A stretch of DNA of 64,000 bases, from assembly GCF_003545715.1 (NCBI RefSeq), contig NZ_QVNU01000005.1:62001-126000 (forward strand), given 5' to 3'. Of this stretch, positions 45,435 through 53,745 are shown in pieces (position 1 is the first letter of the stretch; every line of letters begins with the position of its first letter). This stretch comes from Taibaiella koreensis. Lineage in GTDB: Bacteria > Bacteroidota > Bacteroidia > Chitinophagales > Chitinophagaceae. Both the position numbers and the translations under genes were made by a program. Below the pieces are notes generated by a model. It saw only the letters and a list, made by a program, of their open reading frames with translations, was not told where the DNA came from and did not search any database.

Positions 45435-46358
45435 ATGAAAAAAGGATTGCTCTTACTTTGTCTTTTGCTGGCCGGCATCCCCTATGTACAGGCCTGCGAT
45501 ATATGCGGCTGCGGCGCAGGCAGCAGCTACCTCGGTATCCTGCCCGACTTCACCACCAGGATCATAGGCATACGGTATCGCTACAACAGTGTGCTGACAC
45601 ATGTGGCGCCTGAGGGTATTGCCTCCTATCTTACCGCCAGCGAGCGTTATCACACGGCCGAGCTGTGGGGCGGCTGGACCTTTGGTAATAAGGTGCGCCT
45701 GATGGCCTCCGTACCCTTGGGCTACGATACCCGCAGGAGCCAGGAGGAAAATGATTCCAAGACCGGCCTGGGCGATATCAACATCCAGGGTTTTTACCAT
45801 TTACTGAGCCGGAGAAGTACGCTGGGTGGCAGTAAGCTATTGGTCCAGGACCTTTGGATCGGCGGCGGCGTCAAGCTGCCGACAGGCAAGTACGAGCCGC
45901 TGGACATGGACGAATCGGGCAAAAGCGCCAACTTGTTCCAGCTGGGTACCGGTAGCTTCGACTTCCTGCTCACCGGCATGTACGACATCCGGCTGCAGGA
46001 TGCGGGCCTCAACCTGAGCGCCAGCTATAAGTACAATACAGCCAACCACTACGACTATGACTATGGTAATAAATGGAACGGCAATGCCCAGCTGTATTAC
46101 AAATTCCGGATCAAACAACAGGCCACAGTTGCTCCCAACCTGGGTATGAGCTACGAGCGGTCGGCGCAGGATCTTAACGAAGGTTACAGCGTGTATACCT
46201 CCGGTGGCTATGCCCTGTACGGCACTCTGGGCGCAGAATTACAGTACCGGAAGATCGCCCTGGGCGGCAACTGGCAGCCGGTGCTGGATCAAAACCTGGC
46301 GGCCGGTGTGGTCAAGGCGCAGAACCGCATGATGCTGCACCTGTCGTTGATGTTCTGA
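45435..46358 (+). CDS. Outer-membrane beta-barrel protein with N-terminal CDICGCG
   Basis: 307 residues from ATG 45435 (11 bp after the MbnH gene). Signal peptide MKKGLLLLCLLLAGIPYVQA is followed at once by CDICGCGAGSSYLGILPDF, a compact Cys cluster that could hold a metal at the barrel entry. The rest alternates as beta strands (RIIGIRYRYN, VRLMASVPLGY, WIGGGVKLPTGKY, YDIRLQDAGLNLSASYKYNT) and ends MLHLSLMF. Such barrels are common at the end of MbnP/MbnH operons. A role in copper transport or sensing across the outer membrane is inferred from context. Confidence 0.85.
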   Translation: MKKGLLLLCLLLAGIPYVQACDICGCGAGSSYLGILPDFTTRIIGIRYRYNSVLTHVAPEGIASYLTASERYHTAELWGGWTFGNKVRLMASVPLGYDTRRSQEENDSKTGLGDINIQGFYHLLSRRSTLGGSKLLVQDLWIGGGVKLPTGKYEPLDMDESGKSANLFQLGTGSFDFLLTGMYDIRLQDAGLNLSASYKYNTANHYDYDYGNKWNGNAQLYYKFRIKQQATVAPNLGMSYERSAQDLNEGYSVYTSGGYALYGTLGAELQYRKIALGGNWQPVLDQNLAAGVVKAQNRMMLHLSLMF

Positions 46359-46362
46359 TCCC

Positions 46363-46412
46363 TATGTTCAATGGTAGAGACGTTGCATGCAACGTCTCTA
46401 CCATTGAACATA
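46363..46412. repeat. Perfect 50-bp palindrome (dispersed GTAGAGACGTTGC-type repeat)
   Basis: Both arms, TATGTTCAATGGTAGAGACG plus TTGCA, are exactly complementary through 50 bp, centred at 46387/46388. A second, shorter one (GGTTGCATGCAACC) follows at 46434-46447 with related flanks (TCTCTACTACCAT). It sits between convergent genes and could terminate both. The GTAGAGACGTTGCATGCAAC word is, as far as I recall, a frequent palindrome in several phyla. Confidence 0.85.
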
Positions 46413-46469
46413 TATGCAACGTATCTACCATGGGGTTGCATGCAACCTCTCTACTACCATGAGGCATCG

Positions 46470-47129
46470 TCAGCGGTACAGCCACAGCAGTACCGGGCGT
46501 TTGCTGCCGCGCAGCAGGGAATCGAGCGTAGTCATATAGGCATTGGATACAGCAGGGCAGCCCCAGCCTTCGGGCGTGCCGTCGGGATACACTTCCTGGT
46601 CCGGGATGGCATCCCAGCCATGCAGCACGACCTGCCGGGCGAGCGCATTGCTGTTGGTGGGTTCCAGACCGTGCAGCAGGTAATTGACGTGGATTCCCCA
46701 TTCGCCATAGCCCCGCTTACCCACTTTATATTTGCCCAGCGAAGAGCAATGGCTGTCGGGACGGTTGCTGAATACCGGCCGTTCCCGGCTCCGGTCTTTG
46801 CCCCAGGGACCGGCGCCGCAGCCATGACTTACCAGGCCGGCCACGACAAAGGTATCCTTACTAAAATCCCAAACGACCAAGCGTGCCTTACCGGAATGAA
46901 TATTCATATCGGCCAGCAGGCAGATACGGGTATTCATGCCTTCCCGGGCACAAAAAGGCTTTGCCAGGCGGGCCTGCTGCCGGAAATGCTGCACATCGAT
47001 GTGCCTGAAAGGCGTCTCAAGCCCGGTAGAATATGTCGACTCACCGGCTGCGCCGGCGCCGCAACCGATATAAAAGGGCAAAAACAGCAGTATCAGGCTA
47101 TTGAAGATACGGGTAAACACAGGGGTCAA
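46470..47129 (-). CDS. Murein L,D-transpeptidase catalytic domain protein
   Basis: 219 residues if TTG 47129 is used; GTG 47120 is an equal option, and no ATG lies before the domain. N-terminal hydrophobic LILLFLPFYIGC may be a lipoprotein signal. The YkuD_2-type active site is present: SHCSSLGKYKVG, VVLHGWDAIPD and EGWGCPAVSN, with Cys in GCPAVS as nucleophile and His in LHGWD. Such enzymes cross-link or anchor proteins to peptidoglycan. Convergent to the copper operon and divergent from the M48 protease. Confidence 0.87.
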   Translation of the reverse strand: MTPVFTRIFNSLILLFLPFYIGCGAGAAGESTYSTGLETPFRHIDVQHFRQQARLAKPFCAREGMNTRICLLADMNIHSGKARLVVWDFSKDTFVVAGLVSHGCGAGPWGKDRSRERPVFSNRPDSHCSSLGKYKVGKRGYGEWGIHVNYLLHGLEPTNSNALARQVVLHGWDAIPDQEVYPDGTPEGWGCPAVSNAYMTTLDSLLRGSKRPVLLWLYR

Positions 47130-47258
47130 GAATAAAAAATGAAGTCTTCTTTTCCGAAGTTAGGTAATATCCGAATTGCAAAACCTATCTAAAAATGAGT
47201 GTAGATTCAAAACCTTACTGCATTTTTGCCGGACAATTTGCATCATAAAACAAAAAAC

Positions 47259-48032
47259 ATGAAGAAATCTATCTTTACCCTGATGGTACTTTCCATCGCT
47301 ACGGGCGTGACACATGCCCAATTCAAGCTAAACACAAAATCCATAGGCGCCGCCGAAAAAGGTGTAAAAGCCGCCACTTTCAGTGATGCCGATGCCGCCA
47401 AACTGGCTAAGGAATCTGTTGACTGGATGGATAAGAATAACCCGGTAGCAGCAGACAACGATCCTTATACCGTACGCCTGAACAAGATCTTTGGCAAGCA
47501 CAAGAACGAAGATGGTCTTACCCTCAATTACAAAGTGTACAAGGTTGTGGACATCAACGCCTTTGCCTGCGCCGACGGCAGCATCCGCGTTTTCTCTTCG
47601 CTGATGGATATGATGAGCGACGAAGAGCTGCTCGCGGTGATCGGCCACGAGATCGGCCATGTGAAGAACCACGATACCCGCGATGCGATCCGCGACGCCT
47701 ATAAACGCGCTGCCGTTGCCGACGCCGCCGGCTCGCAATCAGGTGTGGTATCCAACCTGACCGACAGCCAGCTGGGCGCGATGGCTAACGCCATGCTGGA
47801 ATCCAAGTACAGCCGCAAGCAGGAGTCACAAGCCGATGATTATGGCTATGATTTCATGAAAAAACACCAGTACAATGTAATGGCTATGGCCAGCGCTTTC
47901 AAAAAGCTGCAGTCCCTGAGCTCTGGCGCCAAGCAGAGCAATATGGAAAAAATGATGAGCTCTCACCCCGACAGTGGCGCCCGCGCCAAAGCAGTGGAAG
48001 AAAAAGCTAAGAAAGACGGACTGTACAAATAA
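47259..48032 (+). CDS. M48-family metalloprotease, secreted
   Basis: 257 residues from ATG 47259 (MKKSIFTLMVLSIATGVTHA). The zinc motif is GHEIGHVKNHDT (HExxH), preceded by FACADGSIRVFSSLMDMMSDEELLAVI as is typical of M48, and followed by the third ligand region SRKQESQADDYGYDFM. No membrane helices beyond the signal, so it resembles periplasmic BepA/LoiP-like proteases that check outer-membrane proteins. CATTTTTG at 47221-47228 may be the -7 element. Terminator at 48060. Confidence 0.9.
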   Translation: MKKSIFTLMVLSIATGVTHAQFKLNTKSIGAAEKGVKAATFSDADAAKLAKESVDWMDKNNPVAADNDPYTVRLNKIFGKHKNEDGLTLNYKVYKVVDINAFACADGSIRVFSSLMDMMSDEELLAVIGHEIGHVKNHDTRDAIRDAYKRAAVADAAGSQSGVVSNLTDSQLGAMANAMLESKYSRKQESQADDYGYDFMKKHQYNVMAMASAFKKLQSLSSGAKQSNMEKMMSSHPDSGARAKAVEEKAKKDGLYK

Positions 48033-48059
48033 GCGTGTCTGTCATTCCTTTTCAATACC

Positions 48060-48090
48060 AGGACTGCCTCTGCCAGGGCAGTCCTTTTTT
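48060..48090 (+). terminator. Terminator of the M48 protease gene
   Basis: AGGACTGCC pairs with GGCAGTCCT, loop TCTGCCAG, then TTTTTT. The following 250 bp to 48342 hold no gene; GCTTCGACGGGCTCAGC near 48153 resembles a repeat word common in Bacteroidota. Confidence 0.85.
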
Positions 48091-48342
48091 GTCTTTATTA
48101 TCCTTGAGCATACCGAACTTTTTCCACCGAAGGTAAAGGACAGCTATAAATGGTGCTTCGACGGGCTCAGCAGTCGTTATCAGGACGAATTTGACTCATG
48201 TTTCCTATATTGGAGTAGTCAATCTATTTTATTTGCGGCGTCGCTGCTTCGCCATAAGGGAAAACCGTTACGGTCACAACGGAGAAGAAACCTTTTTTCA
48301 GCAGAAGAGTTGATTTTGTTATGATCCCTCCATTGCGTTATT

Positions 48343-48990
48343 TTGCTACCTGAATTACCTATCCGGCAAAACAGACGCTTTACTTTGTACCTACAGCACT
48401 ACATACAATGGCGGCAGCAACGGGTGCTGCGTGATGGTCATCTTCTTTACGAAACGGCGGAGCAGGACATCCACGCCATTGCCCTGGCACTATACCAGCA
48501 GTCCGGCATCGGCTATCCCAAATTTTTCAAGATGGATATCCTGAGCCGTGTGGCTTTCCTCGCAGCGGAATGGGCATTGCCTATTGCGCTAACGGTTGAT
48601 CGCGACAAGACCGCTACCGTGCTTAGCAGCGCCTCGGGCTGCCTGGAGGTAGACCATAGGTTTGATGAAAGCCGGCAAACACTGGCCAGCCCCTCTTTGT
48701 TTGTCTACACCCTGCCCAATATCATGCTGGGCGAGATCGATATCCGCCATGGTTTTAAAGGCGAGCAGATGTGTACGATCTCTGAAAGCGCCGATCCCGC
48801 CTGGCTGGACTTTTATGTGAGCGATCTGTTGCAGCACAGGGGAACGGAAGCTTGTCTTTGCGGACATATCGAAGCGGCAGCAGATAAGCTTTCTGCTACC
48901 ATGCTGTGGGTAAGCAAGGACCGGCCGGCAGATGGCAACGCCCTGCCCTTTCACCTTCCCGTGTTGGAACAAATTTTCAATTATGCCTAA
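48343..48990 (+). CDS. Short beta-ketoacyl-synthase-like protein (N-terminal domain only)
   Basis: 215 residues from a TTG at 48343; the frame is open only from 48325, and no ATG lies before residue 64, so the start is uncertain. The length and the stretches QQSGIGYPKFFKMDILSRVAFLAAEW and FVYTLPNIMLGEIDIRHGFKGEQMC fit the short ketoacyl-synthase N-terminal family (Ketoacyl-synt_2) found in aryl polyene/flexirubin clusters. It lacks the Cys-His-His triad and may be a partner of the full synthase. Its stop overlaps the next start (ATGCCTAA), so the two are coupled. Confidence 0.72.
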   Translation: MLPELPIRQNRRFTLYLQHYIQWRQQRVLRDGHLLYETAEQDIHAIALALYQQSGIGYPKFFKMDILSRVAFLAAEWALPIALTVDRDKTATVLSSASGCLEVDHRFDESRQTLASPSLFVYTLPNIMLGEIDIRHGFKGEQMCTISESADPAWLDFYVSDLLQHRGTEACLCGHIEAAADKLSATMLWVSKDRPADGNALPFHLPVLEQIFNYA

Positions 48991-50167
48991 TCATGCTTAT
49001 ATAGCCGGCAGCGGCATCGTTACGAGTATTGGTCATACTGTAGCTGAGAACCTGGCTTCGCTAAAAGCAGGCCTCGCCGGCATAGGCCTCCCCGAACTGC
49101 TGCTGACGCAACATAGGTTGCCGGTAGGCGAAATAAAGCTAAGCAATGATGACCTTGGCCGCCGCACCGGCGCTGACACCCGGCTGCCGCGCACCGCACT
49201 CCTCAGCATTATGGCGGCACAAGAGGCTTGGCAGCCGCTGGCGGATAAGGCAGCAGGACTGCGCATCGCCTTCATTTCGGCCAATACTGTGGGCGGCATG
49301 GACCTTACCGAATCGTTTTACGCAGCTTTCAGAAAGGATAAACAGGCCGGCGATCTGGAGGCAGTGCGTCATCATGAATGTGGCGCGATCACTGAGCTTA
49401 CGGTGCAGGCGCTGGGCCTGTCCTGCTGGAGCACCACCATCAGCACGGCCTGCTCCTCCTCGGCCAACAGCATTATGATGGGCGCTAAGCTTATTGAAAA
49501 CGATCGTTATGATATTGTGATCGCAGGCGGCGCCGACAGCCTGTCCCGCTTTACCCTGAACGGCTTCAACTCGCTGATGATCCTGGATAAGGAATTGTGC
49601 CGTCCATTCGACGAGCATCGCCGGGGGCTCAACCTGGGCGAAGGCGCGGCCTACCTCGTGCTGGCAGGCGAGAAGGCTATGCAGCAGCTGGGCGTGCAGC
49701 CCCGGGCTATTGTTTCCGGCTATGCCAATGCCAATGATGCGCATCACCAAACAGCCTCGTCGCCCGAAGGCAAGGGCAACCAGCTGGCCATGAAGCAAGC
49801 GATCGCACAGGCCGGCATTGCCCCGGACCAGGTAAGCTATATTAACCTGCACGGTACCGGTACCGAGAACAACGACGCCTCCGAAGGCGCTGCTGTGCAG
49901 GCCGTGTTTGACCAGGTACCGCCTGCCAGCTCCACCAAGGCCTTCACGGGGCATACCCTTGGCGCGGCTGGAGCCGTTGAAGCGGTTTTCTCCCTGCTGA
50001 GCCTGCAGGAGCAGATATGCCTGCCGCACCTGCGCATGACCACACCCATCAGCAGCCTGCGCTGGCAACCGGTAACGGCCCTGCAGTCCCTGCTGGTAAA
50101 GCATGTGCTGTCCAATTCCTTTGGCTTCGGCGGCAATTGCTCTTCCCTGGTATTGTCGGCTGTTTAA
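48983..50167 (+). CDS. Beta-ketoacyl-[ACP] synthase
   Basis: 394 residues from ATG 48983, which overlaps the stop of the gene before by 8 bp. Active-site triad: Cys157 in ISTACSSSANS, His290 in NLHGTGTENND and His324 in FTGHTLGAAGA; the C-terminal signature SNSFGFGGNCSSLVL is intact. It extends acyl chains by decarboxylative condensation. FabF-like, but the coupling to the short partner points to aryl polyene (flexirubin) style synthesis, though none of the other cluster genes is present here. Confidence 0.9.
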   Translation: MPNHAYIAGSGIVTSIGHTVAENLASLKAGLAGIGLPELLLTQHRLPVGEIKLSNDDLGRRTGADTRLPRTALLSIMAAQEAWQPLADKAAGLRIAFISANTVGGMDLTESFYAAFRKDKQAGDLEAVRHHECGAITELTVQALGLSCWSTTISTACSSSANSIMMGAKLIENDRYDIVIAGGADSLSRFTLNGFNSLMILDKELCRPFDEHRRGLNLGEGAAYLVLAGEKAMQQLGVQPRAIVSGYANANDAHHQTASSPEGKGNQLAMKQAIAQAGIAPDQVSYINLHGTGTENNDASEGAAVQAVFDQVPPASSTKAFTGHTLGAAGAVEAVFSLLSLQEQICLPHLRMTTPISSLRWQPVTALQSLLVKHVLSNSFGFGGNCSSLVLSAV

Positions 50168-50412
50168 TCTTTAGCGATCTTATTTTTCCTTTATACTGCA
50201 ACAAAAACCCTGAGCTCTTCGAGAGCAGCCTGGATGAAACAGCCAAAGCTCATTTGCTGGAAACCATACGCTGGACACGGTTCCTGGCCATTTGTCTCAT
50301 CATCGTTATAATACTGTCGGGTGTTTATATTGCCCTTACGTCCTACACGCTTTTTGCCATGATGTTTCATCTCGCAGCGTCGCAGCGCCGCAGCGGGAAA
50401 ATGATTTGCTGA
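50168..50412 (+). other. Possible small membrane protein after the synthase, start unclear
   Basis: The frame continues ELFESSLDETAKAHLLETIR, then a good membrane helix (FLAICLIIVIILSGVYIALTS) and ends MFHLAASQRRSGKMIC at 50412. It has no ATG or GTG start after the synthase stop; a TTG within the stretch AHLLETIR is the only candidate. It could be a real small gene of the cluster or a decayed one. Confidence 0.35.
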
Positions 50413-50433
50413 AACAAATTACCTGAAAAAGCA

Positions 50434-50466
50434 AAAAGCCGGAACGTGTTGCAGTCCCGGCTTCTC
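50434..50466. terminator. Terminator between convergent genes
   Basis: AAAAGCCGG/CCGGCTT stem with a loop of about 14 bases and CTCTTTT; also fits the minus strand. Confidence 0.65.
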
Positions 50467-50487
50467 TTTTATGGTTATTCTTTATGG

Positions 50488-52974
50488 CTACTGACCACCC
50501 ATGCTTTGCTGACCATTACCGCCGCTCTTCAGGTCATTGTTGTCTACTTTCTTCTGCTGCATAAAATGCATTTTCCCGAAGTTGAGCTGGAAAGACAAGC
50601 GCACACCGCGGCCATAATAGGTGGAATGCATTTCGTAATCGGCATTCTGGTATTGGTACTTGGTGGTCATGTGCACTTCAGGCGTAAAGAAGTTCTCACC
50701 GGCCAGGTTGAGCGTTCCTTTGCCTTTAAGCACGGTCACCTGTAGGCCCAGGAAGTAGTAATACCAGGTGGTCTGGTAACCCTGCAGCTGGATCTGGTTG
50801 CCGTTGTACATAGCATATCCGGCAATGGAGAAGCGCTCCGAAAGCTTGAAGCTGGTGTACATGCTGGCGGTATACTGCCATCCTGAATTTTCAATATTCA
50901 GCGAGGGGCTCTTCAGCATTTTGTAATAGAGGCTGCCATTGAGATTGACCATCCAGCGGCCGAAGAAGGTTCCCGACCCAAAAAAATCAAGGCCTGCAGT
51001 ATTGTTCTTCGCCACATTTTGGTAAGTCGTATGGCTTACGTTATCCGCATCTACGGCGGTCACGTTCTCGATCCCATTGCCGGTGTAGCGGTAAAATGAG
51101 GAGAAGTTGAGGCTGGTATTGCCGAAAAAAGTGCTGTAGCCCAACTCGATATTATGTGTCTTTTCCGGCACCAGCAGCGGGTTGCCCTGCGTCAGGTTGT
51201 ACCGGTCGCTGTAATTGATATAAGGATTCACATAGTCGATGGACGGCCGTTCGATCCTCATATTGTAAGACAATTTCAGCTTGCTGTAATCGCTAAGGCC
51301 ATAAGCAAAGCTAAGATTGGGCAGCAGGTTGTTGAATTGCGTTTTGAATGCGCTACCTGCTTCCTCTTGGTGGCCTTTGATATCGGTAAACTCATAACGT
51401 GCGCCCGCAATCATGCTCAGCTTTTTGCTGAGCGGCGTCGAGAATTGCGCATAAGCGGCGCCCACCTGCTGCACATAACCCAGCCGGTTGGTCCTGAGCG
51501 GATCTACCGCAAAATCGGTAGCATTAGGCGTCCAGAACTCCAGCTCGTAATCGCTTGAGATATTCCGGTTGATGTATTTGAGCCCCGTCTCGATCTTCTG
51601 CTTCGGATTCTTCAGCGGATGTACATAATCGGCCTGTATGGTAAACTCGTTGTTATGGTTCTTGTTCGTATTACGCTCTTTATAGTTGACAGCATCGTCC
51701 GTCATCCCCTTCCCTTCCAGTTCGTATTTTGAAGTAGTCGAATTAATGGAATATTGCGCGAGGATATCCAGCGTTCGTTTGGGATTGTTGCGGAACTTAA
51801 GCGAGTAGGCCGCATCGAATCCTATATTGTCGCGGGGTGACTCGGAATAGGTATTCCGGCGTGAATCGGCCGTATCGACGGGCGCAAAGTGGTTGAACAG
51901 GCGTGTGTTCTGTGTCCAGTTGCCGGGGTTATAATTGATGCCGGCCTGTATGGATTGCAGCGAGTCGATCTGGTAATCGGCATTAAGGCGGCTCCAGTAG
52001 AAATTGCCGCCACCGTTGAATATAGTCTTCTGGATCAGGGTTGCCTGGGAGTCGGTGCGGGGAAAATCGGTTCGCTCCGACATCATGTCGATCACCATTT
52101 CCCAGCGGCTGGCGCCTGCATTCAGGCCCAGGCCAAAATTCTTATTGCGGTAATTGAGGTTGAATCCGCCATGACCGGTCAACAGTTGCTGCGGCGCATT
52201 ATAGCTAAGCGCGCCGAATACCGAACCGCTAAGCCCTTTCATTACATTCTTCTTCGTAATGATATTGATCACGCCTGCAGCGCCCTCGGCATCATAGCGC
52301 GCGCCGGGACTCGTAATGACCTCCACCGATTTGATATTGTCCGACGGGATCTGGCGCAAAGCATCCTTAACGCTCGAAGCAATGAGCGTCGAAGGCTTGC
52401 CATCGATCAATACCCTGATGTTGCGGCTGCCACGCAGCTGTACATTGCCTTCCAGGTCTACAGTTACCATAGGCACCTTGCGCAGCAGCTGATCGGCGGT
52501 AGTGCCTTTGTTGGTAATATCTTTGTCGGCATTATAAACCATACCATCGGGACGCTGCTCTACCAGCTGACGGTAATCGACGATCTGCACTTCCTTCAGG
52601 GCCGTATTGCCGGCATTCATATTGACAATGCCCAGCGCAAGGTCTTTTCCGGAAGGTTCCACAACGACGGTGCGTTCCAGTTTGGGATAACCGACATAAT
52701 AAACGCTTAATGTGTATTCGCCCGGCTGTACATTCCGGAAAGCGAAGTAGCCCGCACTGTCTGAATTGATGCCATCGGAAGCCTGTTCACCTTTTTTGAT
52801 CAGCATCACAGAACTGAATTCCAATACCTGGTTGGCAGCCGAATCTTTAATGGTCCCCGATACGGTAACCCCACCCTGTTGCTGCGTCGTAGCATTCCCG
52901 GTCGGGTTCCCAGTTTGAGCCATAGCGCCGGAGAGGTAGCAGGTCAGCGCTATGGCGAGTAATAGTCTCGTCAT
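50488..52974 (-). CDS. TonB-dependent-receptor-like outer-membrane barrel protein
   Basis: 828 residues from ATG 52974, signal peptide MTRLLLAIALTCYLSGAMAQ. An N-terminal carboxypeptidase-like domain (VTVSGTIKDSAANQVLEFSS ... GEYTLSVYYVGY, about 35-115) is followed by a plug (QLLRKVPMVTVDLEGNVQLRGSRNIRVLIDGKPS ... IKSVEVITSPGARYDAEGAAGVINIITK are its core region) and a barrel of the outer-membrane beta-barrel family 3 type (YGLSDYSKLKLSYNMRIERPS, NPYINYSDRYNLTQGNPLLVPE). No TonB box was identified. Ligand unknown. The promoter TAACTTTG is at 52994. Single-gene unit. Confidence 0.92.
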   Translation of the reverse strand: MTRLLLAIALTCYLSGAMAQTGNPTGNATTQQQGGVTVSGTIKDSAANQVLEFSSVMLIKKGEQASDGINSDSAGYFAFRNVQPGEYTLSVYYVGYPKLERTVVVEPSGKDLALGIVNMNAGNTALKEVQIVDYRQLVEQRPDGMVYNADKDITNKGTTADQLLRKVPMVTVDLEGNVQLRGSRNIRVLIDGKPSTLIASSVKDALRQIPSDNIKSVEVITSPGARYDAEGAAGVINIITKKNVMKGLSGSVFGALSYNAPQQLLTGHGGFNLNYRNKNFGLGLNAGASRWEMVIDMMSERTDFPRTDSQATLIQKTIFNGGGNFYWSRLNADYQIDSLQSIQAGINYNPGNWTQNTRLFNHFAPVDTADSRRNTYSESPRDNIGFDAAYSLKFRNNPKRTLDILAQYSINSTTSKYELEGKGMTDDAVNYKERNTNKNHNNEFTIQADYVHPLKNPKQKIETGLKYINRNISSDYELEFWTPNATDFAVDPLRTNRLGYVQQVGAAYAQFSTPLSKKLSMIAGARYEFTDIKGHQEEAGSAFKTQFNNLLPNLSFAYGLSDYSKLKLSYNMRIERPSIDYVNPYINYSDRYNLTQGNPLLVPEKTHNIELGYSTFFGNTSLNFSSFYRYTGNGIENVTAVDADNVSHTTYQNVAKNNTAGLDFFGSGTFFGRWMVNLNGSLYYKMLKSPSLNIENSGWQYTASMYTSFKLSERFSIAGYAMYNGNQIQLQGYQTTWYYYFLGLQVTVLKGKGTLNLAGENFFTPEVHMTTKYQYQNADYEMHSTYYGRGVRLSFQLNFGKMHFMQQKKVDNNDLKSGGNGQQSMGGQ

Positions 52975-52993
52975 ATTTAGGGTTTATTCCCGG

Positions 52994-53001
52994 CAAAGTT
53001 A
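52994..53001 (-). promoter_or_regulatory. -7 promoter element of the barrel protein gene
   Basis: TAACTTTG on the minus strand, exact match, 20 bp ahead of ATG 52974. Confidence 0.55.
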
Positions 53002-53172
53002 CCAATGTCCCGGCTATAGCCGCTACCGCCAAAAGGGGGAGAAGTATATTCTGAAAAGGCGTTTTGTCCCTAACATCAGCAGTACAAATGCCGTTGCCAG
53101 CCGGTATTCAGGGTAAACCCGCAGTATTCAAAATACAGATTTGCGTCTATTGCCGTACGGCGGTAACGGCAC

Positions 53173-53180
53173 TACCTTAG
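53173..53180 (+). promoter_or_regulatory. Probable -7 element of the tandem precursor genes
   Basis: TACCTTAG, one mismatch to TAnnTTTG, 17 bp ahead of ATG 53197. Confidence 0.4.
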
Positions 53181-53196
53181 CGCACAAAGAAGACAC

Positions 53197-53454
53197 ATGA
53201 AAAAGAAAAACACAGGCAACAGGCTATCCCTGATCAAAAAGAAAATCATTTCTCTTTCAGCTGGTGCAAATCAGGTGCACGGCGGTATACAGCAGGATAC
53301 ACTATTGGGTTGCCCCCAACCCACCGGCTCGCCCACCTCACCCCGGGAATGCCATAACACCCGGGACAAAAACTGTGTCGGCGCAAACACTGCCCGCTGT
53401 AATGCCACGACCGTGCCGCCGTTTACACAAGGGCAGTGCGGCATCGATGCCTGA
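53197..53454 (+). CDS. RiPP-type precursor peptide, first of tandem pair
   Basis: 85 residues. The leader MKKKNTGNRLSLIKKKIISL...NQVHGG ends at Gly29-Gly30 and shares the KKK...L-x-L-x-K-x-x-I-x-x-L pattern with the precursors at 16487, 27249 and 53508. The 55-residue core carries five Cys (GCP, ECH, NCV, RCN, QCG) among Pro, Thr and Asn. No modifying enzyme or exporter lies nearby. The second precursor starts 53 bp after its stop and both precede one strong terminator, so they are likely co-transcribed. Class (lanthipeptide or other) is inferred only from the leader. Confidence 0.7.
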   Translation: MKKKNTGNRLSLIKKKIISLSAGANQVHGGIQQDTLLGCPQPTGSPTSPRECHNTRDKNCVGANTARCNATTVPPFTQGQCGIDA

Positions 53455-53507
53455 ACCCTGTTCCGGCAAATCCTTTATGTATCATTTCACCCTTTAAAAT
53501 TGTTCTG

Positions 53508-53675
53508 ATGAAAAAGAAAACTGGTTCCGGAAAAAATCTGTCGCTTACCAAGATCCACATTACGGCATTGGATAAGATCACCGGTAAAGGCGGCGTTACC
53601 GCCAGTAACAACGGCTGCGGAAGCGCCCGCACTATTGACGGCGCCTCAGGCGGATGCGGCTATTGCCAAAATTAG
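53508..53675 (+). CDS. RiPP-type precursor peptide, second of tandem pair
   Basis: 55 residues from ATG 53508; an in-frame extension to 53436 would cover the spacer and is rejected because the leader pattern starts at MKKK. Leader MKKKTGSGKNLSLTKIHITA...TGKGG with Gly28-Gly29; the core is only 26 residues, VTASNNGCGSARTIDGASGG then CGYCQN, with three Cys and many Gly/Ser. It differs in core from its neighbour although the leaders are alike, the expected pattern when one enzyme set handles several products. Confidence 0.68.
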   Translation: MKKKTGSGKNLSLTKIHITALDKITGKGGVTASNNGCGSARTIDGASGGCGYCQN

Positions 53676-53694
53676 GAAACAGATCGCCCCATAT

Positions 53695-53739
53695 AACGGC
53701 TATCGCGTAACGGCATACTGCTGTTACGCGATAGCCGTT
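53695..53739. terminator. Strong bidirectional terminator between precursor genes and lysA
   Basis: Perfect 17-bp stem AACGGCTATCGCGTAAC (53695-53711) with 53723-53739, loop GGCATACTGCT. Confidence 0.85.
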
Positions 53740-53745
53740 TGTATC

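Noticed and set aside
46371-47135. 254-codon plus-strand frame opposite the L,D-transpeptidase
   Set aside because: Begins in the palindromic repeat; the minus strand has the transpeptidase active site.
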